Positions 1-9,845 of a stretch of DNA of 64,000 bases are shown here, one piece after another. Position 1 is the stretch's first letter. Each line of letters opens with the position of its first letter. The translations under genes were made by a program, and so were the position numbers. The notes under the pieces are model-generated. The model made no database searches and had not been told where the DNA came from. It was given only the letters and a program-made list of their open reading frames with translations. Source of the DNA: JAICUF01 sp038250675 (GTDB lineage: Bacteria > Gemmatimonadota > Gemmatimonadetes > Gemmatimonadales > GWC2-71-9); the NCBI GenBank assembly GCA_038250675.1, contig JBBSCB010000013.1:1-64000 (forward strand), given 5' to 3'.

Positions 1-2087
1 CCATGCTGGAGGATATCGACAAGAACACCGTCGACTTCCAGCCCAACTTCGACGACCGGCTCCAGGAGCCGACCGTCCTTCCGTCCAAGCTCCCCAACCT
101 CCTGGTCAACGGCTCGAGCGGCATCGCCGTCGGCATGGCCACCAACATCCCGCCCCACAACCTGCATGAAGTGGCGAAGGCGGTCGAGCTGCTGGTGGAC
201 GACCCGGAGACGACGATCGACGTGCTCCGGAAGGCCATCAAGGGTCCTGACTTCCCCACCGGCGCCTATATCTACGGGCGCCAGGGGATCAAGGACGCCT
301 ATGAGACCGGCCGCGGCCGGGTGGTGATGCGGGCCCGCGCGCAGATCGAGGAGAAGGAATCCACCGGCAAGTCGCAGATCGTCGTCACCGAGATCCCGTA
401 CCAGGTCAACAAGGAAAACCTGGTCCGCTCGATCGCGACGCTGGTGAACGACAAGAAGCTCGACGGCATCGCCGACGTGAACGATGAGTCGGACAAGGAC
501 GGGATGCGCATCGTCGTCAAGCTGAAGCGCGACGCGATCCCCAACGTGGTGCTGAACCAGCTCTACAAGCACACCACGATGCAGAGCACCTTCGGCGTGA
601 TCATGCTGGCGCTCGACAACGGCGCGCCCAAGGTCATGAACCTGAAGGAGATCCTCGAGCGCTTCATCGAGCACCGCCACACGGTCATCGTGCGCCGGAC
701 GCAGTTCGACCTCGATGCGGCCGAGGCGCGGGAGCACATCCTCGAGGGGCTCAAGATCGCCGTCGACAACATCGACGAGGTGATCAGGATCATCCGCGGC
801 TCGGAGGACACGCCCACCGCCGATGCCCGGCTCCGCAAGCGGTTTGGCTTGAGCGAGAAGCAGACCGACGCCATCCTCAACATGCGGCTGGCCAAGCTCA
901 CCGGGCTCGAGATCGAGAAGCTCGAGGCCGAGCTGGGCGAGGTGCGGGCCACCATCAAGGAGCTGAAGAGCATCCTCGCGTCGAAGCCCCGGCGCATGGC
1001 CATCCTCAAGGCCGAGATGGCCGAGATGACGGAGCGGTTCGGGGACGAGCGGCGGACGGAGATCCTGTCCGACCAGGGCGAGTTCTCGGTCGAGGACCTG
1101 ATCGCCGAGGAGGACATGGTCATCACCGTGTCCCACACCGGCTACATCAAGCGGATTGCCGTCTCCGCGTACAAGAAGCAGCGGCGGGGCGGGCGCGGCC
1201 TGACCGGCACCGACCTCAAGGCGGATGACTGGGTCGAGCACCTCTTCATCGCCAGCACGCACGATTACCTGATGTTCTTCACCAACGAGGGCCAGGTCTA
1301 CTGGCTCAAGGTGCACGAGATCCCGCAGGCCAGCCGCGCGGCGCGGGGCAAGCCGATCGTCAACTGCATCGCCATCCGAAGCAACGAGACCATCGCCGCG
1401 CTCGTGCCGGTCCGGGAGTTCGTGGAAGACCGCTGTCTCATCTTCGCGACCCGCAACGGCACCGTGAAGAAGACGGTCCTCTCGGCCTACGGCAACGTGC
1501 GGGCGGCCGGCATCAACGCCATCAACATCGAGAAGGGTGACCAGCTCATTGACGTGCAGGTCTGTGACGCCAGCAACGATATCGTGCTCGCGACCCGCCA
1601 GGGGATGAGCATCCGGTTCCATCAGGGCGACGTGCGCGACATGGGCCGCGCCACGACCGGCGTCAAGGGGATCGAGCTGGACAAGGAAGACCACGTCATC
1701 GGCATGGTGGTGGTGCGCCGGGACGCGACGCTCCTCTGCGTGAGCGAGAAGGGCTACGGCAAGCGGTCGGAGCTGGCGGACTATCGGGTCCAGAAGCGGG
1801 GCGGGAAGGGCATCATCACCTTCAAGCTCACCGACAAGACCGGCTGCATCGTGGCGCTGAAGGAGGTCATCCCGGACGACGAGCTGATGATGATCACCCG
1901 CCAGGGCGTCATCATCCGCGTGCCGGTGGACGGCATCCGGGTCATCGGCCGGAACACCCAGGGCGTCCGGGTCATGAACCTGGACGACGGCGACACGCTG
2001 GTGGATGTCGCGCGGGTGGTCAAGGAGGACGAGAGCGGGCAGGAAGAGCACAGCGGCGAGGTAACGCCGACGGCCGCGGTCGAGTAA
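1..2087 (+). CDS. gyrA: DNA gyrase subunit A, C-terminal part (5' end outside window)
   Basis: GyrA cuts and rejoins DNA in the GyrA2GyrB2 complex that introduces negative supercoils. The reading frame is already open at the window edge, so the N-terminus with the catalytic tyrosine is missing. The visible 694 codons begin inside the breakage-reunion domain (PNFDDRLQEPTVLPSKLPN, then a long coiled coil near residues 230-350) and continue into the six-bladed C-terminal beta-pinwheel. A GyrA box, QRRGGRG, is encoded at 1179-1199; this motif separates gyrase from topoisomerase IV ParC. The tail is acidic (KEDESGQEEHSGE). The next gene starts 10 bases after the TAA stop, so co-transcription is likely. 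Identity is secure; only the left boundary is artificial. Confidence 0.97.
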   Translation, partial: MLEDIDKNTVDFQPNFDDRLQEPTVLPSKLPNLLVNGSSGIAVGMATNIPPHNLHEVAKAVELLVDDPETTIDVLRKAIKGPDFPTGAYIYGRQGIKDAYETGRGRVVMRARAQIEEKESTGKSQIVVTEIPYQVNKENLVRSIATLVNDKKLDGIADVNDESDKDGMRIVVKLKRDAIPNVVLNQLYKHTTMQSTFGVIMLALDNGAPKVMNLKEILERFIEHRHTVIVRRTQFDLDAAEAREHILEGLKIAVDNIDEVIRIIRGSEDTPTADARLRKRFGLSEKQTDAILNMRLAKLTGLEIEKLEAELGEVRATIKELKSILASKPRRMAILKAEMAEMTERFGDERRTEILSDQGEFSVEDLIAEEDMVITVSHTGYIKRIAVSAYKKQRRGGRGLTGTDLKADDWVEHLFIASTHDYLMFFTNEGQVYWLKVHEIPQASRAARGKPIVNCIAIRSNETIAALVPVREFVEDRCLIFATRNGTVKKTVLSAYGNVRAAGINAINIEKGDQLIDVQVCDASNDIVLATRQGMSIRFHQGDVRDMGRATTGVKGIELDKEDHVIGMVVVRRDATLLCVSEKGYGKRSELADYRVQKRGGKGIITFKLTDKTGCIVALKEVIPDDELMMITRQGVIIRVPVDGIRVIGRNTQGVRVMNLDDGDTLVDVARVVKEDESGQEEHSGEVTPTAAVE

Positions 2088-2097
2088 CTTCATCCGT

Positions 2098-3039
2098 GTG
2101 ATCGCGCTCGAGTCCCTGCGGCGGGCCGCCGCCGCGCTGGAAGGGGTGGCCGTCCGCACCCCGCTGGTGGACGTGCCCCCCGGGCTCCTGCCCGGTCCGC
2201 GCGTCGCCCTCAAGTGCGAGCAGCTGCAGCCCATCGGTGCGTTCAAGCTGCGCGGTGCCTTCACGGCCATCAGCCGGCTGAGCGACGCGGAGCGCGCCCG
2301 CGGCGTCATCACCCACTCCAGCGGCAACCACGGGCAGGCGGTGGCGTTCGTGGCCCGGCACTTCGGCATCCGCGCCATCATCGTGATGCCGGCGGATGCG
2401 CCCGCGGTGAAGGTTGCCGGCGTCCGCCGCTATGGCGCCGAGATCGCGTTCGTGGCCGATCGCTCGGAGCGGCAGGCGCGGTGCGACGAGCTGGCGCGCG
2501 AGCACGGGATGGTGGCGGTGCCGCCCTACGAGAATCCCGACGTGATCGCGGGGCAGGCCACCTGCGGCCTCGAGATCCTGGAGCAGATGCCGGACGTCGA
2601 CACCATCGTGGTCCAGGTGGGCGGCGGCGGCCTCATCGCCGGTATCGCGAGCGCGGTCGCCGCGCTCAAGCCGTCGGTCGAGATCATCGCGGTGGAACCG
2701 GAGGGCGCCCCCAAGCTGGCCCGTGCGCTCGCGGCCGGCCGCCCGGTCCGGCTCGACAGCGCCCAGAGCATCGCCGACGGGCTCTTGCCGTTCCAGATCG
2801 GCAGCCTGCCGTTCGACGTCATGGCCGGCGTGGTCCGGCGCGCGGTGCAGGTGAGTGACGACGAGATCACCCGGGCCGTGAAGTTCCTGCATGTGCAGCT
2901 CGGGCTGGACATCGAGCCGTCCGGCGCCGCGGCGTTCGCCGCGATCCTTGCCGGCCGGGTCGTGCCCTCCGGGCCCACCGTGGCGATCCTGAGCGGCGGG
3001 AACGTCGACCCGGACCTCTTCCAACGTCTGGTAGCGTAA
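2098..3039 (+). CDS. Threonine/serine dehydratase-like PLP enzyme
   Basis: A 313-residue fold-type II PLP enzyme of the threonine ammonia-lyase/serine racemase group, which deaminates threonine or serine to 2-oxo acids. The PLP lysine is K50 in GAFKLRGAF, the substrate loop is SSGNHGQAVA near residue 74, and the phosphate-binding glycine loop is GGGG near residue 175. There is no C-terminal ACT domain, so it resembles the catabolic or racemase type rather than the allosteric biosynthetic IlvA. The start is GTG at 2098, ten bases after gyrA; the stop is directly followed by the ATG of the next gene. Serine racemase or threo-3-hydroxyaspartate dehydratase activity cannot be excluded. Confidence 0.85.
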   Translation: MIALESLRRAAAALEGVAVRTPLVDVPPGLLPGPRVALKCEQLQPIGAFKLRGAFTAISRLSDAERARGVITHSSGNHGQAVAFVARHFGIRAIIVMPADAPAVKVAGVRRYGAEIAFVADRSERQARCDELAREHGMVAVPPYENPDVIAGQATCGLEILEQMPDVDTIVVQVGGGGLIAGIASAVAALKPSVEIIAVEPEGAPKLARALAAGRPVRLDSAQSIADGLLPFQIGSLPFDVMAGVVRRAVQVSDDEITRAVKFLHVQLGLDIEPSGAAAFAAILAGRVVPSGPTVAILSGGNVDPDLFQRLVA

Positions 3040-4470
3040 ATGAGCCTGGCGCCCAAGATCCTCGTGGCCGACGACGACCAGGCCCTCTCGCGCACCCTCT
3101 CCTGGATCCTCAAGGAGAACGGCTACGATGTCGTGGCCATTCCCGGCGGCGAGCACCTCTTCGAGCACCTCCAGTCGGACCAGTTCGACCTGCTCCTGCT
3201 GGATATCATGATGCCCAAGGTGGACGGGCTTCAGCTCCTCCAGCGCATCAAGACCGACCCGCGCTTCAAGGACCTGCCGGTCCTCATGATCTCCTCCATG
3301 CCGCCCGAGGAGGCCACCGTCCGGAGTCTCGGCCTCGGCGCCGCCGACTTCATCCCCAAGCCGTTCCGGGTGCGGGAGCTGCTGGCGCGGGTGCGGGCAC
3401 ACCTGCGGGTGGGGCGCGAGCTCAACCAGGCCAAGGCGGAAGCCCGCTCGCGCACCGAGATGGTGGAGATCCTCCAGGAAGTCACTGCCTCGCTCAAGCC
3501 GGAGGAGATCTACCAGATTCTGGTGCGCCGCGTGGCCCAGGGACTCAGGATCTCCCGGTGCTCCATCATCCTGGCCGGGCCGGGCGAGGAGAGCGGCACC
3601 GTCGTGGCCGCCTTCGAGAACCCCACGCTCCGGAGTCTGGGCGTGGACCTCCGCCGGTATCCAGAGATCCTGCATGCGCTCAATACCGGCGAGGTGGTGC
3701 TGGTCCAGGACGTGGCCACCGATCCGCTGTACCAGGCGGTCCGCACCGGCTGGGAAGCGGAGGGGCGCCCGGTGCCGTGCCGATCGGCGATTGCGATGCG
3801 ATTTGCCCTGAGGGAACAGCCCGCCGGCGTCTTTTTCCTGCGCACCACCGGTGACGACATGCCGCTCAACCGGAGCGACGTCGAGTTTGCCGGCCAGGTG
3901 ATCGGCGCCGCCGTCGCCGCGCTGGAGAAGGCGTACGACATGGAGAGCGCGGTGACCGGCCAGGAAAAGCTGCGCCATCTGGCCGAGACCGATCCGCTCA
4001 CCAACACGTACAACCGGCGGGCACTGACCGAAAAGCTGGAACAGGAGATGGAGCGCGCGGCGCGCTACGCGACGATGCTGACCTGCATGATGCTGGACAT
4101 CGACAACTTCAAGCAGATCAACGACACCCATGGGCACCTGGTGGGCGACGTGATTCTCCGTCAGCTCGCCGCGCTCCTCAAGCGGGAGCAGCGCTCCCCG
4201 GACATCGTGGCGCGCTACGGCGGGGAGGAGTTCGTCGTCCTGCTGCCGGAGACGAACAGCATCGAGTCGCGCAACTTTGCCGAGCGGGTCCTCAAGCGCG
4301 TGGCGTCGTATGATTTTGGCGAGGCCGGCAAGCCGGTCCGCGTCACGATCAGCATCGGGCTCGCCTCGTTTCCCGACGTGCGCATCACCGACGGCCAGTC
4401 GCTGCTCGAGCTGGCCGACAACCACCTGTACCGGGCCAAGAGCGAGGGCCGCAACCGCTACCGGGACTGA
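3040..4470 (+). CDS. Response regulator with GAF and GGDEF domains (diguanylate cyclase)
   Basis: A 476-residue three-domain protein. Residues 1-120 form a receiver domain with the acidic pair DD and phospho-acceptor D55 in LLLLDIMMPKVDG. Residues about 140-300 form a GAF-like sensor domain. Residues about 305-470 form a GGDEF domain with an intact active site GGEEF at residues 394-398. An RxxD product-inhibition site (RSPD) lies exactly five residues before GGEEF, so the enzyme should make cyclic di-GMP from GTP and be feedback inhibited. No EAL domain is present. No cognate histidine kinase is adjacent. It abuts the dehydratase gene and is followed by a Ser/Thr kinase in the same frame after its TGA. 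Confidence 0.93.
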   Translation: MSLAPKILVADDDQALSRTLSWILKENGYDVVAIPGGEHLFEHLQSDQFDLLLLDIMMPKVDGLQLLQRIKTDPRFKDLPVLMISSMPPEEATVRSLGLGAADFIPKPFRVRELLARVRAHLRVGRELNQAKAEARSRTEMVEILQEVTASLKPEEIYQILVRRVAQGLRISRCSIILAGPGEESGTVVAAFENPTLRSLGVDLRRYPEILHALNTGEVVLVQDVATDPLYQAVRTGWEAEGRPVPCRSAIAMRFALREQPAGVFFLRTTGDDMPLNRSDVEFAGQVIGAAVAALEKAYDMESAVTGQEKLRHLAETDPLTNTYNRRALTEKLEQEMERAARYATMLTCMMLDIDNFKQINDTHGHLVGDVILRQLAALLKREQRSPDIVARYGGEEFVVLLPETNSIESRNFAERVLKRVASYDFGEAGKPVRVTISIGLASFPDVRITDGQSLLELADNHLYRAKSEGRNRYRD

Positions 4471-4473
4471 CGC

Positions 4474-5580
<1,107 letters not shown>

Positions 5581-5608
5581 TGCGGGACACTCGGACAGGG
5601 AGAGGCCC

Positions 5609-6418
5609 ATGCGCATGAATGGCTGGCGGTCGATCGTGCTGTACATCCTGCTGGGTGGCGCCGCCGTGGCGGTGGGTGCCGCTGCCGCGTGCGCGTCGCG
5701 CGCGGCGGGCCGGCCGCTCGACCCGGTGACGACGCACGGCGAGTGGGTGCAGATTCCCCGCGGCGCCGACTCGGTCCGCGCGTACGTCGCCTATCCCGAG
5801 CGCAAGACGCGGGCGCCGGCTGTGATCATCATCCACGAGATCTTCGGGCTGACCGACTGGGAGCCCACCGTCGCGGATCGGCTGGCGGCACAGGGCTACG
5901 TCGCGATCGTGCCGGACCTGCTGTCCTCGCGCTGGGGACGCTCGCCGGCCAGCGCCGATTCGGGGCGCAAGCTCGTTGCCCAGCTTCGGCCCGACGATGT
6001 CACCGCCGATCTCGACGCCGCCTACGCCTGGGTCAACGCGCTGCCGGCCGTCGCACGCGATCGTATCGGCGTCATCGGCTTCTGCTGGGGCGGGGGCCAG
6101 AGCTTTCGCTACGCCACCGACAATCCGCGACTCAAGGCCGCCGTCGTCTGCTACGGACCGCCGCCCGACAGCGCGGCGCTCGCGCGCATCCGGGCGCCAG
6201 TGCTCGGCGTGTATGGCGAGCAGGACGCCCGGATCGACCAGACGATTCCCGAGGTCTCCGCGCGGATGGCCGCGCTCGGCCGGTCGTACGCGCACGACAT
6301 CTATCCCGGCACCGGCCACGGCTTTCTCAAGCCGGGCCGGCAGGGCTCGGACGGCCCGCAGGTGGCGCGCGCCTGGGAGCGCATCATGGCATTCTACGCG
6401 ACGCATCTTGGGAAGTGA
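5609..6418 (+). CDS. Dienelactone hydrolase family protein, exported or membrane-anchored
   Basis: A 269-residue alpha/beta hydrolase of the dienelactone hydrolase family. The nucleophile is the cysteine of GFCWGG, with aspartate in GEQDARI and histidine in GTGHGFL completing a Cys-Asp-His triad as in DLH. An N-terminal hydrophobic segment (IVLYILLGGAAVAVGAAAAC) points to export or a lipid anchor, although the lipobox is poor. The ATG at 5609 is chosen because GGGAGAGG lies just upstream; an in-frame start at 5570 would overlap the kinase gene. The substrate is unknown; many exported homologues act on unidentified esters or lactones. It heads a run of tightly packed plus-strand genes to 9101. 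Confidence 0.85.
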   Translation: MRMNGWRSIVLYILLGGAAVAVGAAAACASRAAGRPLDPVTTHGEWVQIPRGADSVRAYVAYPERKTRAPAVIIIHEIFGLTDWEPTVADRLAAQGYVAIVPDLLSSRWGRSPASADSGRKLVAQLRPDDVTADLDAAYAWVNALPAVARDRIGVIGFCWGGGQSFRYATDNPRLKAAVVCYGPPPDSAALARIRAPVLGVYGEQDARIDQTIPEVSARMAALGRSYAHDIYPGTGHGFLKPGRQGSDGPQVARAWERIMAFYATHLGK

Positions 6419-6427
6419 GGCCGCCGG

Positions 6428-6724
6428 ATGATCCACCATGTCGTACTCTTCCGGTTCCATGAGAACGCCACCACGCTCCAGGTGGCAGACGCCCGCCGCG
6501 CGCTGCTCGCCATGGACGGTTTCATTCCGGAGGTGCGGGGCGTGACGTTCGGGCCCAATCTGGGTCCCACCGCCGATCTCTGGCCGCACGTGCTGGTGGT
6601 GCGACTGGACGACATGGAGGCCGTCGAGCGCTACCTGCACCACCCGGTGCACGTGGATGCCGTCGCCAAGTACGTCGGGCCGATTGTCGATGCCCGCCTG
6701 GCAGTGGACGTCGAGGTCGAGTGA
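6428..6724 (+). CDS. Dabb (stress-responsive alpha/beta barrel) domain protein
   Basis: A 98-residue single-domain protein that begins IHHVVLFRF and continues with a typical ferredoxin-like Dabb pattern, ending with a strand near VEVE. Dabb proteins form small dimeric alpha/beta barrels; their biochemical roles vary and are often unknown. It starts nine bases after the hydrolase and overlaps the next gene by four bases (GTGA), so it is probably co-translated with the aminopeptidase gene. No active-site residues can be assigned. Confidence 0.8.
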   Translation: MIHHVVLFRFHENATTLQVADARRALLAMDGFIPEVRGVTFGPNLGPTADLWPHVLVVRLDDMEAVERYLHHPVHVDAVAKYVGPIVDARLAVDVEVE

Positions 6725-8301
6725 TCCTGCTGCTGCTGGCCCTCCAGGATCCGCTCGCCGTCCGCGCAGACACCGTGCGTCCGGTGCACGATGCGCTTCA
6801 CTATGAGCTCAGCATCAGCGTGCCCGATACCGGTACCCGCATCCGGGGTGAGGCCGAGGTCACCTGGCGGATTACCTCCACGGCGCCCATCCGCCTGGCG
6901 CTCGATTCGGTGTTTACCGTCAGCCGCGCCGCGTGGTCGGGCGAGCGCCGCATGCTGCGCCGGGAGTGGATCCGCCGCGGCGACCTGATTGAGATTCCGC
7001 AGCGGCGCCGGGTGGGCGATACCGTCGTGACGCGGCTTGAGTACGCCGGCTCGCCCCGCGACGGGCTCGTCATCCACGCTGACGTGCACGGCGATCGCAC
7101 CGCCTTTGCCGACAACTGGCCCGACCGCGCCCACCGCTGGTTTCCGGCGCAGGATCATCCCAGCGACAAGGCCACGGTCAGTTTCAACGTCGAGGTGCCG
7201 CGCGGCTGGCGCGCCATCGCCGTCGGAGCGCTCGAGCGGGTGGACACGCTGCCCGGCGAGCGCACCCTGTGGCACTATCGGATGGCGGAACCGGTGCCGG
7301 TCTACACGATGGTGTTCGGGGCCGGTGTGCTCAGCGTGACGCGGCTGGCGGACGCAACATGCCCGCACTGCGCGCCCAGCAGCGTCTGGGCTTACCCCGA
7401 GGATTCGGTTTTTGCAGTGACGGGGCCGTTCCGGCGGGCACCGGAGATCGTGCGCTACTTTGCCCGCCTCGTCGGGCCGTTTCCCTATGCGGGGCTGGCC
7501 CACGTCGAGTCGAGCACGCTCTTTGGCGGCATGGAGAACGCGAGCGCCATCTTCTACAACGAGAAGGCGTACGCCGATCGCACCATGGATGAGCAGACCG
7601 TCGCCCACGAAACGGCACACCAGTGGTTTGGCGATGCCGTGACCGAGAGCGACTGGCATCATCTCTGGCTGAGCGAGGGGTTTGCCACCTACTTCGCCGC
7701 GCTCTGGGCCGGCCATGTCGGGGGCGATACCGCCTTGGAGCGGGTCATGCAGGGTGGCGCGGCGTCGGTCTTCACGTCGCCGGTCACCGACCGGCCGATC
7801 CTCGATTCCGCCGCCGACAACCTCATGGGGCTGCTCAACAGCAACAACTACCCCAAGGGCGCGTGGGTACTGCACCAGCTTCGCGGCCTGATCGGCGATT
7901 CGGCCTTCTTCCGCGGGATTGCCACCTACTATACGCGCTACCGCAACGGCAACGCGCTTTCGTCCGATTTTGCCGCCGCGATGGAGGCCGGATCGGGCCA
8001 GGACCTGCACTGGTATTTCATGCAGGCGCTGACGCAGCCTGGCTATCCGGTGCTCGAGGTCCGCTGGAGCTACGCGGAGCATCACCTCAGCGTCGCCGTA
8101 CGCCAGGTGCAGAAGGCGGCGTGGGGCACGTACCGGATCCCCGGGCTCGAGCTCCGCGCGGGTGAGCGCATCTATCGGCTCGACCTGACCGGGCCCGACG
8201 CGAGCGCCGACTTCGACGATGTGCCGGCGGAGCCGGCTGCGCTCGAAGTGGATCCGCACGGCCACTGGCTGCTGCAGGCCACCGTCAGCCGGGTCGAGTG
8301 A
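6721..8301 (+). CDS. M1 family zinc aminopeptidase
   Basis: A 526-residue gluzincin peptidase. It has the GGMEN exopeptidase motif, the zinc site HETAHQWFGDAV and the downstream glutamate in WLSEGFATYF, so all catalytic residues are present. The N-terminus is a short hydrophobic leader (ILLLLALQDPLAVRA), suggesting export to the periplasm. The protein is shorter than PepN because it lacks the large C-terminal helical domain. The GTG start overlaps the Dabb gene by four bases, and its stop overlaps the next gene's GTG by four bases. It probably removes N-terminal residues from imported or envelope peptides. Confidence 0.92.
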   Translation: MILLLLALQDPLAVRADTVRPVHDALHYELSISVPDTGTRIRGEAEVTWRITSTAPIRLALDSVFTVSRAAWSGERRMLRREWIRRGDLIEIPQRRRVGDTVVTRLEYAGSPRDGLVIHADVHGDRTAFADNWPDRAHRWFPAQDHPSDKATVSFNVEVPRGWRAIAVGALERVDTLPGERTLWHYRMAEPVPVYTMVFGAGVLSVTRLADATCPHCAPSSVWAYPEDSVFAVTGPFRRAPEIVRYFARLVGPFPYAGLAHVESSTLFGGMENASAIFYNEKAYADRTMDEQTVAHETAHQWFGDAVTESDWHHLWLSEGFATYFAALWAGHVGGDTALERVMQGGAASVFTSPVTDRPILDSAADNLMGLLNSNNYPKGAWVLHQLRGLIGDSAFFRGIATYYTRYRNGNALSSDFAAAMEAGSGQDLHWYFMQALTQPGYPVLEVRWSYAEHHLSVAVRQVQKAAWGTYRIPGLELRAGERIYRLDLTGPDASADFDDVPAEPAALEVDPHGHWLLQATVSRVE

Positions 8302-9101
8302 GTACGGAGCCGCGCGTCGGATGGCGCGCTGCCCTGGTGCTCGGACCGGCGGTCGCGCTGGCGTGCGCCGGCTGTTCGCTGCCCCCGCTCCGGGGACGCG
8401 CCGAGGTGGGTACCGATCCCTACGGCGTCTTCGTGGCCGATGCCCAGGGCGGGTCCGACCTGTACGCCGTGCTTGCCGATGGCGGTCCCCCGATCCAGTT
8501 GACCTTTTCGGCGGTGGACGAGCGCGGCCCGGTGCTGTCGCCGGACGGCGCGATGGTCGCATTTCTCCGGGTGCAGCGCGGCGTCTCCGCCCGAGATCCC
8601 GAACGGCGGACCGTCTGGGTGCTGAACCTGCTGAGCGGGGTTGATCGCGAGCTGGCGCTCCCGGCCGGGGCGCCGCCGGCGGCGCGGGTGGGCTGGTCTC
8701 GCGACGGCCACCACGTGTACGTGCGTGCGGGCGACGCGATCTACCGGGTCACGCCGCCGCCCGCCAATGGCGCGGCGTCGCTCGTGGTGCCGCCCGAGCG
8801 CGCGGTGGCCGATTCGAGCTTCTACGTGCTGCTCGGTGAGCCGGCCTTCGCCCGCGCCGTTGGCTGTGACAGCGGCCTGTGTACCGTGGGTCCGGACGGT
8901 GTGGCATCGCCGCTGGCTCAGGGCGCGAGCGGCGCTGTCCGGTGGGGCCGCGACTCGGTGGGGTATTTCACCGGAGAGGGATTCAATGTCCGGCCGCTCG
9001 GGCCGGGCCGGATCCGGCTGCTCGGTTGGCGCCCCGAACCCGATCATCCGCGCGAGATGACCTTCTGTCCCGGCCGGCCGCGGCCGCTGGACGCGTCCTA
9101 G
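8298..9101 (+). CDS. TolB-like beta-propeller lipoprotein or secreted protein
   Basis: A 267-residue protein with a hydrophobic leader ending in LACAGC, probably a lipoprotein signal although the residue at -3 is unusual. The mature part contains repeated WD40-like/TolB motifs such as SPDGAMVAFLR, GWSRDGHHVYV and a third weaker copy, which suggests half of a beta-propeller. No catalytic residues are seen. The GTG start overlaps the aminopeptidase stop. Its stop codon shares the palindromic CTAG with the stop of the converging TetR gene. Function unknown; TolB-like propellers usually bind peptides or proteins. Confidence 0.7.
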   Translation: MSTEPRVGWRAALVLGPAVALACAGCSLPPLRGRAEVGTDPYGVFVADAQGGSDLYAVLADGGPPIQLTFSAVDERGPVLSPDGAMVAFLRVQRGVSARDPERRTVWVLNLLSGVDRELALPAGAPPAARVGWSRDGHHVYVRAGDAIYRVTPPPANGAASLVVPPERAVADSSFYVLLGEPAFARAVGCDSGLCTVGPDGVASPLAQGASGAVRWGRDSVGYFTGEGFNVRPLGPGRIRLLGWRPEPDHPREMTFCPGRPRPLDAS

Positions 9102-9745
9102 CGCTCCGCCGTTGCCGGCGGAGCCGGCAATCCATCCCGGGCCGGTGCCGCGATGGCATCCCACGCCGCATCGAGCGTCAGCGCCGCCTGCGGATGCTCC
9201 AGGCCCCACTCGCCCCCGGCAACCCGATCGGCGGCAAACGCCACAATCTCCAGCCAGATCGCCGCCCACAGCTCGGCCGGCCCCGCCCGCACCACGCCGT
9301 CCGACTTGCCGCTGGCCACGATGCGCTGCAGTCCGTCACGAAACGCCCGCGCCGCCGCCCGGCTGGCGTCATCGAGATACTGTGCATCCTGCGCCTGCAG
9401 GAGCATCCGCACCGCCGCCGGCCACGCCACCGCCTCCGCCAGGAGCCGGCGCCCGACCTGGCGCAGCCGCTCCGGGGCGCGGGCCGTGCGCTCCGCTTCG
9501 GCGGCCTTGACCACCTCGCCGGCCCAGAGCTGGGTTTCCCGGAACGCAGTGTTCAGCAGCGCTTCCTTGCTCGGAAAGTGGCGGTAGATCGTGCCTTCGG
9601 CGATGCCCGCGCGCGCCGCCAGCATGGGCGTCGTGGTGCCGCGAAAGCCCTCGGTCGTGAAGAGATCGAGCGCCGCGCGCATCAGGCGCCGCCGCGTGGC
9701 ATCGGCGTCGCGGCGCGCGGGCGCGTCCGGAGCGGGCGTAGTCAT
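9098..9745 (-). CDS. TetR/AcrR family transcriptional regulator
   Basis: A 215-residue repressor. The N-terminal helix-turn-helix is clear: ATRRRLMRAALDLFTTEGF, then AGIAEGTIYRHFPSKEALL. The C-terminal ligand-binding domain is of the general TetR type. The ATG at 9745 is chosen; a longer frame to 10063 would run through the divergent gene. It is divergent from the saccharopine dehydrogenase-like gene at 9846, its most probable target, and converges on the propeller lipoprotein gene. An inverted repeat ACGCG-N10-CGCGT in the 100-base gap is a possible operator. Confidence 0.92.
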   Translation of the reverse strand: MTTPAPDAPARRDADATRRRLMRAALDLFTTEGFRGTTTPMLAARAGIAEGTIYRHFPSKEALLNTAFRETQLWAGEVVKAAEAERTARAPERLRQVGRRLLAEAVAWPAAVRMLLQAQDAQYLDDASRAAARAFRDGLQRIVASGKSDGVVRAGPAELWAAIWLEIVAFAADRVAGGEWGLEHPQAALTLDAAWDAIAAPARDGLPAPPATAER

Positions 9746-9759
9746 GGCCGGGAAATGTA

Positions 9760-9798
9760 ACGCGAAGGTTGAAGCGCGTGACGCCACCGGGGTAGATT
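9760..9798 (+). promoter_or_regulatory. Candidate sigma70-type promoter and operator for the saccharopine dehydrogenase-like gene
   Basis: TTGAAG at 9769-9774 and TAGATT at 9793-9798 are separated by 18 bases. The -10 hexamer is the same as in the csp promoter of this window. The inverted repeat ACGCG/CGCGT (9760-9779) overlaps the -35 element, where a TetR repressor could act. Predicted from sequence only. Confidence 0.45.
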
Positions 9799-9845
9799 CC
9801 GTGGCTGTGCTGCCAACCCGAACTCGCGTCTGAGGGCGATCTGTC

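Noticed and set aside
2020..4425. Long minus-strand open frame of 801 codons
   Set aside because: It runs opposite to the dehydratase and cyclase genes, has histidine/arginine-rich shadow composition and no domain; it is the mirror of real plus-strand codons.
6631..8562. Minus-strand open frame of 643 codons
   Set aside because: Antisense to the M1 aminopeptidase, which has all its catalytic motifs; no recognisable protein family in the antisense frame.
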